Shown in pieces: positions 24,070 to 32,202 of a DNA stretch of 49,330 bases; the stretch's first letter is position 1, and the number at the start of each line of letters is the position of its first letter. The notes beneath the pieces are model-generated. The model saw only the letters and a program-made list of their open reading frames with translations. It did not search any database and had not been told where the DNA came from. The translations under genes and the position numbers were made by a program. The stretch spans positions 1 through 49,330 of the forward strand of contig DVDX01000029.1 of NCBI GenBank assembly GCA_015295985.1, in the 5' to 3' direction. This DNA comes from Synechococcus sp. M44_DOE_062. Its GTDB lineage: Bacteria > Cyanobacteriota > Cyanobacteriia > Thermostichales > Thermostichaceae.

Positions 24070-26568
24070 TTAGCTCTCTAAAGAACCGCGCGTAACCCCC
24101 AATTGACTGTGCAGCTTTAGCTCCTGCCACAGTTGGGATCCGCTGAGTTGGCCTTGCAAGAGTTGTTGATAGCGGTGCAGGGTTTGTTGAATCTCGGCGG
24201 GGGATTCATGCAAAAATTCGATGCGCAGATAGCGCAGGCCCAAGGCCAATAATTTCGGCACATACTCTGCCCCTGTTTGAGCCTTGCCGTTGTAGAGGGT
24301 ATTCCGACAGCCGGCATCGGCCTTCAAAATATGCTCGACATTGGCCCTGTCCCTCAGCTTCACTTCATGTTTTTCGCAAGGGCGACCACAGTTGGTGTAA
24401 TCCGTTCCGCTGGATAAAAAGGCGCAAAAGACACAGTGCTCCATGTGGAACAGGGGCATGTGTTGATGAAGGGTAACCTCGTAGCCATCGGCGGGGCCGG
24501 CTTGCAACAGGGATCCCAGTTGCTCATGGTTGAGGTCATAGGAAGCCGTCAAGCGCTCCAGGTTGTAGTGGGTTTTGAGATAGTGAGCCGTGATGGGATT
24601 GGCCACATTTAGGGAAAAATCCCCAATACAGCGCTGCCCGGCAAAAAAACGGAGATGGTCATAATTTCTCACCAGGTAGCCATCGGCCCCAGCGGCCAAC
24701 ACTTGCTTTAGGATCCAGGTTTCTCCCGGCTTGGTGATGCGGGGCGGAGCGGCCCACAGTTCCACCTCAGGATGCGCGGCTTTGGTTGTGCGGATCACCT
24801 CCCGATAGCGGCGGGGATCCTCAAACTCCAGATAGATCTGCCGGATACCACTGGCTATCACCGCCGGCAGTTGCGCCGGATCCCGCACCAACACCACCAA
24901 CTGCGGGGATCCCCTCTCGGGCTCCTTCTGAGAAGGCACCAGATCTTGCCAGCGAGCTTCAGAGTTGAGTCGCCAGCGCGGGGGCTGGGCCCGCAGAGCT
25001 TGTAGGCGTTCCACCGCTTGTCGGCGCATCTGGTTGAGGATGCTCACCGGCAGCATCACCTCCCCCTGCAGGGCATTGTGCAGGGATCCCAACTTGAAGG
25101 GAGTAGAGCCCAAACGACCCAGTTGCTGTTGCAGTTTTTCGGTGGTCAGGGGTTGGTGGTGGGCAGCCTCCAGAGGCAGCGGCGAATCCACCCGCACCGT
25201 GTGGCCCTGCTCATCCCGCAGGATTAGCGTCAGCGGGGATCCCAGTTGGCCGTGAACCTCCATGTGGACGGGCCGCTGAAAGCGGGGGTGATCTCCGGCG
25301 TAGCTCTGGCGCAGGCGCTTTTCCAACTCCGGGTCGCTGGTCTTCCAGAGGCGATCCCCCACCCGCAGACGTTTGAGGTCAATGGCCCCCTCTCCAAAGC
25401 TGAGCCAGGCCAGCCCCTGCTTCTTCTGCACGCGGTAAACCCGCCCCCCCTGCTCCGGCAATTCCGGCTGCCCCTGATCAAACACCACACCGTCTCCTGC
25501 TTTGAGGGGTGCCTCCAGCCGAATCACCACCTGATCCTGTTGGATCCCCACCACCTGCCCCAGGTAAACCCCCCGTTTCTTGCCAAACCGTGCGTGCACC
25601 AGCTCCTGGTTGTTGATGCCCCGCAGCCAGCCCGTATACAGCCCGCGAGAAAAGCTCATCTCCAGCTCGTAGCGTTCCTGCTGCGAAGGCTGCCACGGCT
25701 GCCCCGCTCCCAGCGCATCCAACGCCTGCCGATACACCCGCGTTACATTGGCTACATATTCTGGGGATTTCAGTCGGCCCTCAATTTTCAGACAGCGGAT
25801 CCCCAGCTTCACCAGCTCCGGCAGCACCTCCAGCCCGGCCAGATCTTGAGGGCTCAGCAGATACCGCTTTTCGCCTAAGTCGCGGCGGATCCCGTCTACC
25901 ACTAGCTCATAAGGCATGCGGCAGGCTTGGGCACATTCCCCCCGATTGGCCGAACGTCCTCCCAGCGCCTCGCTGGTCAGACATTGCCCCGAGTAGGCCA
26001 CACACAATGCCCCATGCACGAAGACCTCCAGAGATAGAGGGGATCCCTTCTCTTCCAGATAGGCCCGGATCTGGGCAATCTCCTCAAGGGAACATTCCCG
26101 CGCCAGCACCACCACTTCACAGCCCAGCTCGGCGGCAAACTCCGCTCCCACTCCGCTGGTGATGGTCATTTGTGTAGAAGCATGGATGGGGAAGTCGGGA
26201 GAAAGATGTCGAACCAGGCGGGCGATGCCGATATCCTGCACAATCACCCCATCCACCCCCGCCGCAATCATCGAGCGGACGTATCCCTCAGCTTCCGTCA
26301 GCTCTCTTGGAAAAACCAGAGTATTTAAAGTAACATAGCCCCGTACTCCCCGCCGGTGCAGCCAGGCCATCAGTTCTGGCAAATCCGCCTCTGTAAAGTT
26401 GCGAGCGCGCATCCGGGCGTTGAAGCGCTCTAGCCCAAAATAGATGGCATCGGCCCCGTTTTCCACCGCCGCCTTGGCACACTCCCAGTCCCCCGCCGGA
26501 GCCAGCAATAGGGGCAGCTCAGCGGCAAGACCATCCGTTTCTACGGGGCTCATCCCAAAGGCACTCAT
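24070..26568 (-). CDS. U32 family peptidase / RlhA-type rRNA hydroxylase
   Basis: A protein of about 832 residues in the long form of the U32 collagenase-like family with the additional C-terminal DUF3656-type region. E. coli relatives are in fact RNA-modification enzymes; RlhA hydroxylates cytidine 2501 in 23S rRNA. Diagnostic parts are LLLAPAGDWECAKAAVENGA, DAIYFGLERFNARMRARNF, the cysteine cluster NRGECAQACRMPYELVVDG and CLKIEGRLKSPEYVANVTRV; another cysteine group, HMEHCVFCAFLS and NCGRPCEKH, lies near residue 735-760 and could hold an iron-sulphur cluster. The ATG at 26568 (MSAFGMSP) is preferred; the frame is open a further 20 codons. Peptidase activity should not be assumed. Confidence 0.85.
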   Translation of the reverse strand: MSAFGMSPVETDGLAAELPLLLAPAGDWECAKAAVENGADAIYFGLERFNARMRARNFTEADLPELMAWLHRRGVRGYVTLNTLVFPRELTEAEGYVRSMIAAGVDGVIVQDIGIARLVRHLSPDFPIHASTQMTITSGVGAEFAAELGCEVVVLARECSLEEIAQIRAYLEEKGSPLSLEVFVHGALCVAYSGQCLTSEALGGRSANRGECAQACRMPYELVVDGIRRDLGEKRYLLSPQDLAGLEVLPELVKLGIRCLKIEGRLKSPEYVANVTRVYRQALDALGAGQPWQPSQQERYELEMSFSRGLYTGWLRGINNQELVHARFGKKRGVYLGQVVGIQQDQVVIRLEAPLKAGDGVVFDQGQPELPEQGGRVYRVQKKQGLAWLSFGEGAIDLKRLRVGDRLWKTSDPELEKRLRQSYAGDHPRFQRPVHMEVHGQLGSPLTLILRDEQGHTVRVDSPLPLEAAHHQPLTTEKLQQQLGRLGSTPFKLGSLHNALQGEVMLPVSILNQMRRQAVERLQALRAQPPRWRLNSEARWQDLVPSQKEPERGSPQLVVLVRDPAQLPAVIASGIRQIYLEFEDPRRYREVIRTTKAAHPEVELWAAPPRITKPGETWILKQVLAAGADGYLVRNYDHLRFFAGQRCIGDFSLNVANPITAHYLKTHYNLERLTASYDLNHEQLGSLLQAGPADGYEVTLHQHMPLFHMEHCVFCAFLSSGTDYTNCGRPCEKHEVKLRDRANVEHILKADAGCRNTLYNGKAQTGAEYVPKLLALGLRYLRIEFLHESPAEIQQTLHRYQQLLQGQLSGSQLWQELKLHSQLGVTRGSLES

Positions 26569-27184
26569 CGAGAAGCGCTGTAGGTGAGGGAGAAAAAAGC
26601 AAGGGATCCCTAACCCATTCAAAAGCAAAAGACCTGAGAGGAGAACCCCCCTTTCCCAGGTCGAGCAGACAAAGCCCGCAAAGTCTCAGAAAACAAGCTG
26701 TCCCCAGAAGCTTGACAACTCTTGCGTTCTACCAACGCGAACAGTAAACCAGAGAGCCGCCAGCGCATCCTAGGATCTGGCTGAGGATGCCGCTGAACAG
26801 GGCCAGAGCAAGCAGCGGGTTAAAGGAAGAGCCAGGTATGCAGTTGGTCAAGTGGATCTGCATCTAGTGTGGATCAGTTCCATATAACTCCGTATATAGT
26901 ATTGGGTGATGCGGGATCCCCACCCAAAATAGGAGCTTTGCCCCTCGACAGAAGTCGAGCAGATGTTCTAACCTTGGCTTCTAGGGTGGCCCAAGAGCGC
27001 TCTTCAAGATAGGTGTGCCGGGGTGTTGTCAGCGATGGCCAACCGGGATCCTAAGCCTGAGAGTGTGCCGCATCGCTAGCCTAAGCCCTGCCGAGCAGGT
27101 TCAATCTGGGCAGATTCTGCTCTGTTCCAGGCTGTTGGTTAGTACTTAAGGGATCTGACCCCATAGCAACCAAAACAAGGCGCG
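26569..27184. other. Gene-free divergent region between U32 gene and Tic22-like gene
   Basis: About 600 bp between divergent genes. It holds a 6-bp perfect stem with a four-base loop (CTCGAC-AGAA-GTCGAG, 26944-26959), a GGGATCCC-type palindrome near 26915, and a 44-codon open frame on the minus strand (26729-26863) with one hydrophobic stretch that I do not accept as a gene. I searched for a tRNA and found no consistent cloverleaf. A small RNA could lie here, but nothing in the sequence proves it. Confidence 0.5.
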
Positions 27185-28063
27185 ATGCCGGGAGTTGAGA
27201 TGAGAATGATGCGCTGTAATGGCTGTAATGTAGTGTTGCCTATGCGCCTCCTCTGCCGCCGTGCAGCTCAGGTGGGCGGTGTAGCCGGGATCCTAATCGG
27301 AACAGCGTGGGGGGGCTTGGCCGTGGCTCCCGCTTGGGCTCAGGAAAGCGCTCTACTGGCTCAGGCAGCGGCAGGCCCCATGAGCCGGCAAGAGGTGGCG
27401 GAGCGGCTGAATCTGGTGCCTGTTTTTGCCATTGTGTCCCAAAACGGTACCCCTGTTGTCGCCAATGTGGAGCGGGATGGCCGCACCATCCAAGTGGTCT
27501 CCTTCTGGCTGGATCAGGCCCAGGCCCAGCAAGTGTTGGAGCAGGTGAAGGCCAGCAACCCCGAGATAGCCAAGCAAGCCCAGGTAGTGCCTCTCTCGCT
27601 GGGGTATGCCTACGAAAAATCGGAAGAGGAGCGCGCCAAGAACAGCAATCTGTATTTTGAGGTGGTGCCTCGGGCTTCTGATGTGGAGGCAGCCAAGCAG
27701 GTGCTGAAGGAAACCGGGCAAAATGTGCCCCCGGAAGCCATCGGCGTGCCTCTGTTCTATGGCCGCTCTGGAGAGGGGCTGCTGACCATCGAGCAGGATG
27801 GCCATGAGGTGGTGCCCTTCTTCTTTGACCGCAACGATTTGCGGCGAGCCTTGGATCGGGCGGCAGCGCAAAACCCGGATGTGGTTGGGAAAACCCAGAT
27901 TGAAGTAACCTCGCTGGCCATTGTGGTGGAACGCATGCTGGCCCCCGATGCGCAGGCCGATGTGCAGAAGATTGCTTTCATCCCCTCTCGCTCGGCACTG
28001 GAGTACATTCAATCGCTGTCCCGGCCTGCCAATCCTTCCGCAAGTCCCCAGCCTCAGCGTTGA
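27185..28063 (+). CDS. Tic22-like protein
   Basis: A 292-residue exported protein related to the plastid intermembrane-space protein Tic22. In cyanobacteria its homologue is periplasmic and needed for outer-membrane biogenesis. After a signal region (hydrophobic residues 31-50, cleavage-like APAWAQE) the mature protein shows two similar halves, each with a strand pattern ending in a hydrophobic FFF or FWL motif: LNLVPVFAIVSQNGTP to VVSFWLDQAQAQQVLEQV, and AIGVPLFYGRSGEGLLTIEQ to VPFFFDRNDLRRAL. The start may be the ATG at 27185 or one shortly after, at 27200. Its TGA overlaps the region in front of prmC by a few bases, suggesting coupled translation. Confidence 0.85.
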   Translation: MPGVEMRMMRCNGCNVVLPMRLLCRRAAQVGGVAGILIGTAWGGLAVAPAWAQESALLAQAAAGPMSRQEVAERLNLVPVFAIVSQNGTPVVANVERDGRTIQVVSFWLDQAQAQQVLEQVKASNPEIAKQAQVVPLSLGYAYEKSEEERAKNSNLYFEVVPRASDVEAAKQVLKETGQNVPPEAIGVPLFYGRSGEGLLTIEQDGHEVVPFFFDRNDLRRALDRAAAQNPDVVGKTQIEVTSLAIVVERMLAPDAQADVQKIAFIPSRSALEYIQSLSRPANPSASPQPQR

Positions 28064-28074
28064 CCCTTCCCCTG

Positions 28075-28962
28075 ATGGGATCCCCCTCTGCTTTGGTGAA
28101 GCGGTTAACAGAGTGGCGTGCCCAGGCTGTGAGGGCGGCAAAAGCGGCTGGGATCCCTGCCGAGGAAGTGGACATTTTGCTCAAAGAACGGCTGGGGTGG
28201 GGGCCATTGGAGCGGTTGATGGGTCGTGCTCCGGCTGGGGAGGGGGATCCCCTGGAGGAGGTGCAGACCCTTTGGCGGCAAAGGGTGGAAGAGCGCATCC
28301 CCCTGCAGTACCTGTTGGGCAAAGCTGAGTGGGCGGGCTTGAGTTTACGGGTGACGCCAGCAGTGCTGATCCCGCGTCCGGAGACCGAGCTGCTGGTGGA
28401 GCAGGCTTCCCTTTGGCTACAGGCCAACTCTCTGCCGCCGGGATCCAGTTTTGCCGACCTGGGTACAGGCAGCGGGGCAATTGCCATTGCCTTGGCCCAT
28501 CACCATCCCCAGTTGCGGCTTCTGGCTGTGGATTCTAGCCCAGAGGCCTTGGCCGTTGCGGCAGACAACGTGGCAGCCCACCATCTGCAGGAGCGGGTGA
28601 AGTTACTGCTGGGATCCTGGTTTGTACCTTTGGATCCCTGGCGAGGACGGCTGCGCGGTCTGGTTTCCAACCCTCCCTACATTCCCTCTGCTGAGCTGGC
28701 CTCTCTGATGCCAGAGGTGCGACTGCACGAGCCGCGACAAGCTCTGGATGGGGGAGAAGACGGCCTAGCCCACTTGCGGCTGTTGATCCAAGCAGCACCG
28801 GATTACCTGGCCCCGAACTCCTTTTGGGCAGTGGAAGTGATGCGAGGCCAAGCCCCTTGGGTGGCAGAGCAGTTGCGAGGTAGGGGCTGTTATCGGCAGA
28901 TCCAAGTTCACCGAGATCTGGCCGGGATTGAACGGGTAGTCAGCGCCCACTTCGTCGGATAG
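28075..28962 (+). CDS. prmC: Peptide chain release factor N5-glutamine methyltransferase
   Basis: Methylates the Gln of the GGQ motif in release factors RF1 and RF2, raising termination efficiency. The SAM motif is FADLGTGSGAIAIALAHHHP near residue 130 and the catalytic loop is VSNPPYIPSAEL, the NPPY signature of glutamine-N5 methyltransferases. The N-terminal helical domain includes ERIPLQYLLGKAEWAGL, usual for PrmC/HemK. The ATG at 28075 lies 12 bases after the Tic22 stop; an overlapping TTG at 28060 is the alternative. The length of 295 residues is normal. Confidence 0.95.
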   Translation: MGSPSALVKRLTEWRAQAVRAAKAAGIPAEEVDILLKERLGWGPLERLMGRAPAGEGDPLEEVQTLWRQRVEERIPLQYLLGKAEWAGLSLRVTPAVLIPRPETELLVEQASLWLQANSLPPGSSFADLGTGSGAIAIALAHHHPQLRLLAVDSSPEALAVAADNVAAHHLQERVKLLLGSWFVPLDPWRGRLRGLVSNPPYIPSAELASLMPEVRLHEPRQALDGGEDGLAHLRLLIQAAPDYLAPNSFWAVEVMRGQAPWVAEQLRGRGCYRQIQVHRDLAGIERVVSAHFVG

Positions 28963-29049
28963 AAAAGGGTAGGATCCCATAAGATGGGGTATTGCTGGAG
29001 CCCGAACTGTCCAAAACTTAAAGCTCCGAGCCCAGAGATCTGAGCACGG

Positions 29050-29862
29050 ATGGGATCCCCTGTCCTTCGTCGGGAGCACCTCTTGAGGAAACCCTTGCCT
29101 GCAGCCAAACCCGATCCACCCCCTCCGCAGGCCGCCCCTACCGATAGGCAAGAGGCCATGGATTGGCAATTTGCCTTTGAGCGCTCTGAGGTGATGCGAG
29201 CCTTTCAACAGGAGTTGCTCGTCAGCATCGGCCACGAGCTGCGCAACCCTCTCAGCAGCCAGATGGGATCCCTGCAGTTGGTGTTGTCCGATCTGTGTGA
29301 TTCCCCCGAAGAGGAGCGGGAATACCTTCAAAGTGCCAAAGAGGCGGTGGAGCGCCTAATCAAGCTGCTTGAGGAATACACCCGCCTGGCTCGCCATGAT
29401 CTGCCCATCCAACCTTTGCGACCGGAACCGACCCGACTACGCCCTCTCCTGCAGGATGTGTACAGCCTAACTCGCCTACAGGCCCAGGATCAGGGCATTC
29501 GCTACGAATGGCCGGCCCTACAACCCACCTCGGCCTTTGAGGTGCCCCTTCTCCCCGACAGCCTCACCGTTTGGGCGGATCCCCACGGCTTAGTACAGGC
29601 GCTGCTGGGGGTGTGTCGCTGGGGCATTCGCACCCTACGCTATGGTTCGATGGCTCTACACCTCTATTCCACCCCAGAAGAGGGGCGGCTGTGCTTGGAG
29701 TGGAACCTTGAGGGGCGATGCCATGTGCCCGTTCAAACAGAGGGCTGTGCCGTCTGGCGGGTAAGCGAGCGGCTCCTGAGAGACATGGGAGGCTATCTGG
29801 AGCTTTGCGAAAGCGGTATCTACCGAGTTGGCATCAAGGTAACCCTGCGCCTCGCCCAGTGA
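29050..29862 (+). CDS. Histidine kinase-like protein with degenerate ATP-binding domain
   Basis: A 270-residue protein with a dimerisation/phosphoacceptor helix pair like a sensor kinase, having the H-box LVSIGHELRNPLSSQMGSL with His62, and an RLIKLLEEYTRLARHD second helix. The C-terminal half should be the HATPase domain, but where the N-box is expected it reads DPHGLVQALLGVCRWGIRTL, lacking the Asn residues that bind Mg-ATP. No DxGxG G1 box is visible and the end is only faintly like the G2 region. It has no sensor domain or membrane span; the first 35 residues are Pro-rich. It probably cannot phosphorylate itself normally, and may be a phosphotransfer dimer or scaffold. No response regulator lies nearby. 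Confidence 0.75.
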   Translation: MGSPVLRREHLLRKPLPAAKPDPPPPQAAPTDRQEAMDWQFAFERSEVMRAFQQELLVSIGHELRNPLSSQMGSLQLVLSDLCDSPEEEREYLQSAKEAVERLIKLLEEYTRLARHDLPIQPLRPEPTRLRPLLQDVYSLTRLQAQDQGIRYEWPALQPTSAFEVPLLPDSLTVWADPHGLVQALLGVCRWGIRTLRYGSMALHLYSTPEEGRLCLEWNLEGRCHVPVQTEGCAVWRVSERLLRDMGGYLELCESGIYRVGIKVTLRLAQ

Positions 29863-29886
29863 ATTTCAGGACAAAGGGGCTTGGGC

Positions 29887-30390
29887 CTACCGGCTTCGCA
29901 GACCCGGCCAGTTGGCATCCGCCTTCTCGATCAAGCCGGGGATGTCGCGCTCCCAGTTACGCTGTACCCGCTGGTTGGCATTCAGGTACAGCTTGTCATT
30001 GACAATCTTCCAGGCAAAGGGATCCACCGGGTAAAGGTAATTGTGGGCCACGGCCCAGGCACAAAACCCGCCGTACTGGGGGGCAAAGCGCTCTGGGTTA
30101 TTGCGAAACCGCTCCCGGTTCTCGGCGCTGGCAAACCTCCAGGTCACCCCTCCCCACTCCCATTCATGCTCCGGGGATCCCTTAACGGGCTTGCCGTCGA
30201 TGAAGTAAGCCACCGGGTCATAGCCCCGCAAGGCCAGGCCATCCGTTGCAAAAAAGGGGCCTGGGGATCCCTCCTCAGCAGCCCCAACGACCTGCCCTTG
30301 TACCGGGAGAGACAGGAGCCAAGCTGGATGAGAAGCAACAGCCCCAACCATCAGCAGCAGCGAGATCCAAGCCCAACGATTTTTGACCAT
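29887..30390 (-). CDS. YHS-domain protein with signal peptide
   Basis: A protein of about 167 residues that starts at the ATG 30390, since GGGAGG lies 6-11 bases upstream on the coding strand. An N-terminal hydrophobic segment (residues 6-30) should export it. The YHS-like domain follows: LALRGYDPVAYFIDGKPVKG, then GGVTWRFASAENRERFRNNP and APQYGGFCAWAVAHN, the sequence order seen in bacterial YHS proteins that may bind metal or act with copper proteins. Such proteins have no firmly known reaction. It converges with the degenerate kinase gene (25 bp) and shares orientation with psb27, which lies upstream. Confidence 0.85.
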   Translation of the reverse strand: MVKNRWAWISLLLMVGAVASHPAWLLSLPVQGQVVGAAEEGSPGPFFATDGLALRGYDPVAYFIDGKPVKGSPEHEWEWGGVTWRFASAENRERFRNNPERFAPQYGGFCAWAVAHNYLYPVDPFAWKIVNDKLYLNANQRVQRNWERDIPGLIEKADANWPGLRSR

Positions 30391-30567
30391 CACAACCTCC
30401 CAAGTCCTCAATCAAGATGGAAATTTCCCCTGCTTTCAAGAAAACCTTAGCTTCCCTCCTCAGGTTCCCAAGGACATCTGAGGAGGTGCTGGCTTCTGTG
30501 AACTGGGAACAGTCTGGCCGCAGCGGGGAAATTTGCCTGTGATTTGGATCTGGGAGATCTCAAAAAC

Positions 30568-30969
30568 TCAACCTTCTCGGCGCAGGGCCAATTCCGCCCG
30601 ATCCAGTTGCATCAGCACCCGCTCCACCTTTTCGGGGTTGAGAGGGCGGTTGGAAGTGCGGTACTGGGAGGCCAGCGTATTAAACACCGTGCGCAACGTG
30701 GTAAAAGACTGCAGCTTATCGTAGCGATGGCCGTGGTAGCGCCCAGAAAACTCCTGGATGGCCTGCAGGGCTTCCGCTCGCGCCTCCTCCGGGTTCATCA
30801 GGGGATCCCCTCCGGAAAGGACGGTGCGCAGGGTTTGGATCAGGGTCATGCTGTCCTCGTAATACTTGCCGGTGAGACGGGCAGCCTGAGCGACTGAGCT
30901 CGCCGAGGCCAGCAAGAGGGCCACAGACAGGAGCAGGCTGACAAGACGCAGAAAAAAAGTCTTAAGCAT
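30568..30969 (-). CDS. psb27: Photosystem II assembly protein Psb27, without lipobox cysteine
   Basis: Binds CP43 on the lumenal side of immature photosystem II and keeps the oxygen-evolving cluster from assembling too early; it also acts in repair. The 133 residues match the four-helix Psb27 fold: LTGKYYEDSMTLIQTLRTVL, then EFSGRYHGHRYDKLQSFTTL and NTLASQYRTSNRPLNPEKVE with the typical FTTLRT and RPLNPEK positions. Most cyanobacterial Psb27 proteins are lipoproteins with a Cys at the mature N terminus; here the signal (residues 5-22) is followed by ASASSVAQAARLTG with no Cys, and AQA-A looks like a signal peptidase I site. The mature protein would then be soluble in the lumen, as in plants. 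Confidence 0.93.
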   Translation of the reverse strand: MLKTFFLRLVSLLLSVALLLASASSVAQAARLTGKYYEDSMTLIQTLRTVLSGGDPLMNPEEARAEALQAIQEFSGRYHGHRYDKLQSFTTLRTVFNTLASQYRTSNRPLNPEKVERVLMQLDRAELALRREG

Positions 30970-31034
30970 GGGGAACCTAATGTAACTTATCTTTAAGCAT
31001 AGGCCACAGCAACACCAGAGGAGTCATCCAAAAG

Positions 31035-31775
31035 ATGCTGTTCACACCCTTCAGCGACTTTCTGCAGAAGCTAAGCCAGTACGGATCCCATTGGACCATC
31101 TTGGCCCTGATCTTGGGATTTGCCTGTGCTCACAGCGGATTAGCCTACTTGCGGCCCTGGGGGGAAAAGTGGTTGGGATCCCGTCTGTACCGCATCTTCT
31201 TTGCTCTGGTGAGCCTCAGCTTGGCACCGCTGTTGCTGATCTATTTTTTTAACCATCGCTACGACGGGGTGATCCTCTGGGATCTCCAAGCTGTTCCGGG
31301 TATCCGCACCACCGTTCTTCTTTTGTCTGCCCTCTCTTTTTTCTTTTTGTATCCGGCCACCTTCAACTTGCTGGAGATCGCTGCCATTCGCAAGCCGGAG
31401 ATCCACTTGTTTGAGACTGGGATCATCCGCATTACCCGTCATCCCCAAATGGTGGGCCAGGTGATCTGGTGTGTGGCCCATACCCTTTGGATTGGCTCCA
31501 GCTTTATGGTGGTAACCTCGCTTGGGCTCATTGCCTACCACCTGTTTGCGGTTTGGCACGGGGATCACCGCCTGGAGCGGAAATACGGGCAGGCCTTCCG
31601 CGATCTCAAGGCGCGTACCTCGGTGATCCCCGGCTTGGCCATTCTGCAGAAGCGACAGCAACTGCGCCCGCGAGAGTTTCTGCGCTGGGCCTATTTGGGG
31701 GTGTTCAGCTTCGTAGTGATTCTTTATGCTTTCCATCCACAAATGGTTTCTGCAGCCAGCCGAGTTGCCTGGTAG
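31035..31775 (+). CDS. NnrU family membrane protein (Z-ISO-like)
   Basis: A 246-residue membrane protein with about six to seven spans and the NnrU pattern: FACAHSGLAYLRPWGEKWLG, RLYRIFFALVSLSLAPLLL, GIIRITRHPQMVGQVIWC and VWHGDHRLERKYGQAFRDL. NnrU is the family to which plant 15-cis-zeta-carotene isomerase (Z-ISO) belongs. Cyanobacterial members are therefore likely carotenoid isomerases; His in the HSGL, TRHPQM and WHGDHR segments would be haem ligands or active-site residues. Translation starts at ATG 31035 with GAGGAG about ten bases before it. The next gene, for a thioredoxin, overlaps or follows closely on the same strand. The isomerase function is inferred, not shown here. Confidence 0.85.
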   Translation: MLFTPFSDFLQKLSQYGSHWTILALILGFACAHSGLAYLRPWGEKWLGSRLYRIFFALVSLSLAPLLLIYFFNHRYDGVILWDLQAVPGIRTTVLLLSALSFFFLYPATFNLLEIAAIRKPEIHLFETGIIRITRHPQMVGQVIWCVAHTLWIGSSFMVVTSLGLIAYHLFAVWHGDHRLERKYGQAFRDLKARTSVIPGLAILQKRQQLRPREFLRWAYLGVFSFVVILYAFHPQMVSAASRVAW

Positions 31776-31809
31776 CATGATCCCAAAGAACTTCTTTAGT
31801 TTGGGAGTG

Positions 31810-32202
31810 ATGGCCTTGCAAGTTGCTTTAGATGCTTTTAATCAAGAACTTTTGACAAGTGATGGGTTGGTTCTGGTGGATTTTGGTGCCCCTTGGTGTG
31901 GCCTGTGTCGCTTCATCCAGCCGATTACCGACCGCCTCATAGCAGAGTGGGGAGGGGCGGTCAAAGTGCTGCGGGTGAATGTGGATGACAATTTTTGGCT
32001 GCCGCGCCGCTATCGGGTGCGCTCTTTGCCAACCCTAATTTTGTTTGAGAAGGGTCAAGAAGTGCAAAGGCTGGAGCACTTCGCCAACCGCGATGAGGTG
32101 ATCCGCCGCTGCGAGCAGTTGTTTCTTGACCACCTGCGCTACCTGGGTTCGGGAGCCTGCTCATCCTCGCTTGAGCCCCAAGCCCCGCCGCCGGGTGTGT
32201 AG
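31810..32202 (+). CDS. Thioredoxin-family protein with WCGLC active site
   Basis: A compact thioredoxin fold of 130 residues from the ATG at 31810. The canonical strand-active-site segment VLVDFGAPWCGLCRFIQPI holds Cys30 and Cys33, but the usual Pro between them (WCGPC) is Leu, which normally makes the disulphide more oxidising or alters partner choice. The cis-Pro loop RSLPTLILFEKGQEV is intact. Two other start codons are possible, ATG at 31777 and an earlier one inside the NnrU gene. The C-terminal 20 residues are Ser/Pro-rich and not part of the fold. The 3' end overlaps the convergent hyuB gene by 64 bp. Cellular partner unknown; the protein has no signal peptide. Confidence 0.88.
   Translation: MALQVALDAFNQELLTSDGLVLVDFGAPWCGLCRFIQPITDRLIAEWGGAVKVLRVNVDDNFWLPRRYRVRSLPTLILFEKGQEVQRLEHFANRDEVIRRCEQLFLDHLRYLGSGACSSSLEPQAPPPGV

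Noticed and set aside
26729-26863. Short open frame of 44 codons with one hydrophobic stretch on the minus strand
   Set aside because: It has no ribosome site, no family match that I recognise beyond a faint likeness to the first helix of divergent PAP2 proteins, and it is too short to support.
27085-27125. A GGTTCAATC sequence that looks like a tRNA T-arm
   Set aside because: The flanking bases do not form the 5-bp T stem and no acceptor or anticodon stem can be drawn.
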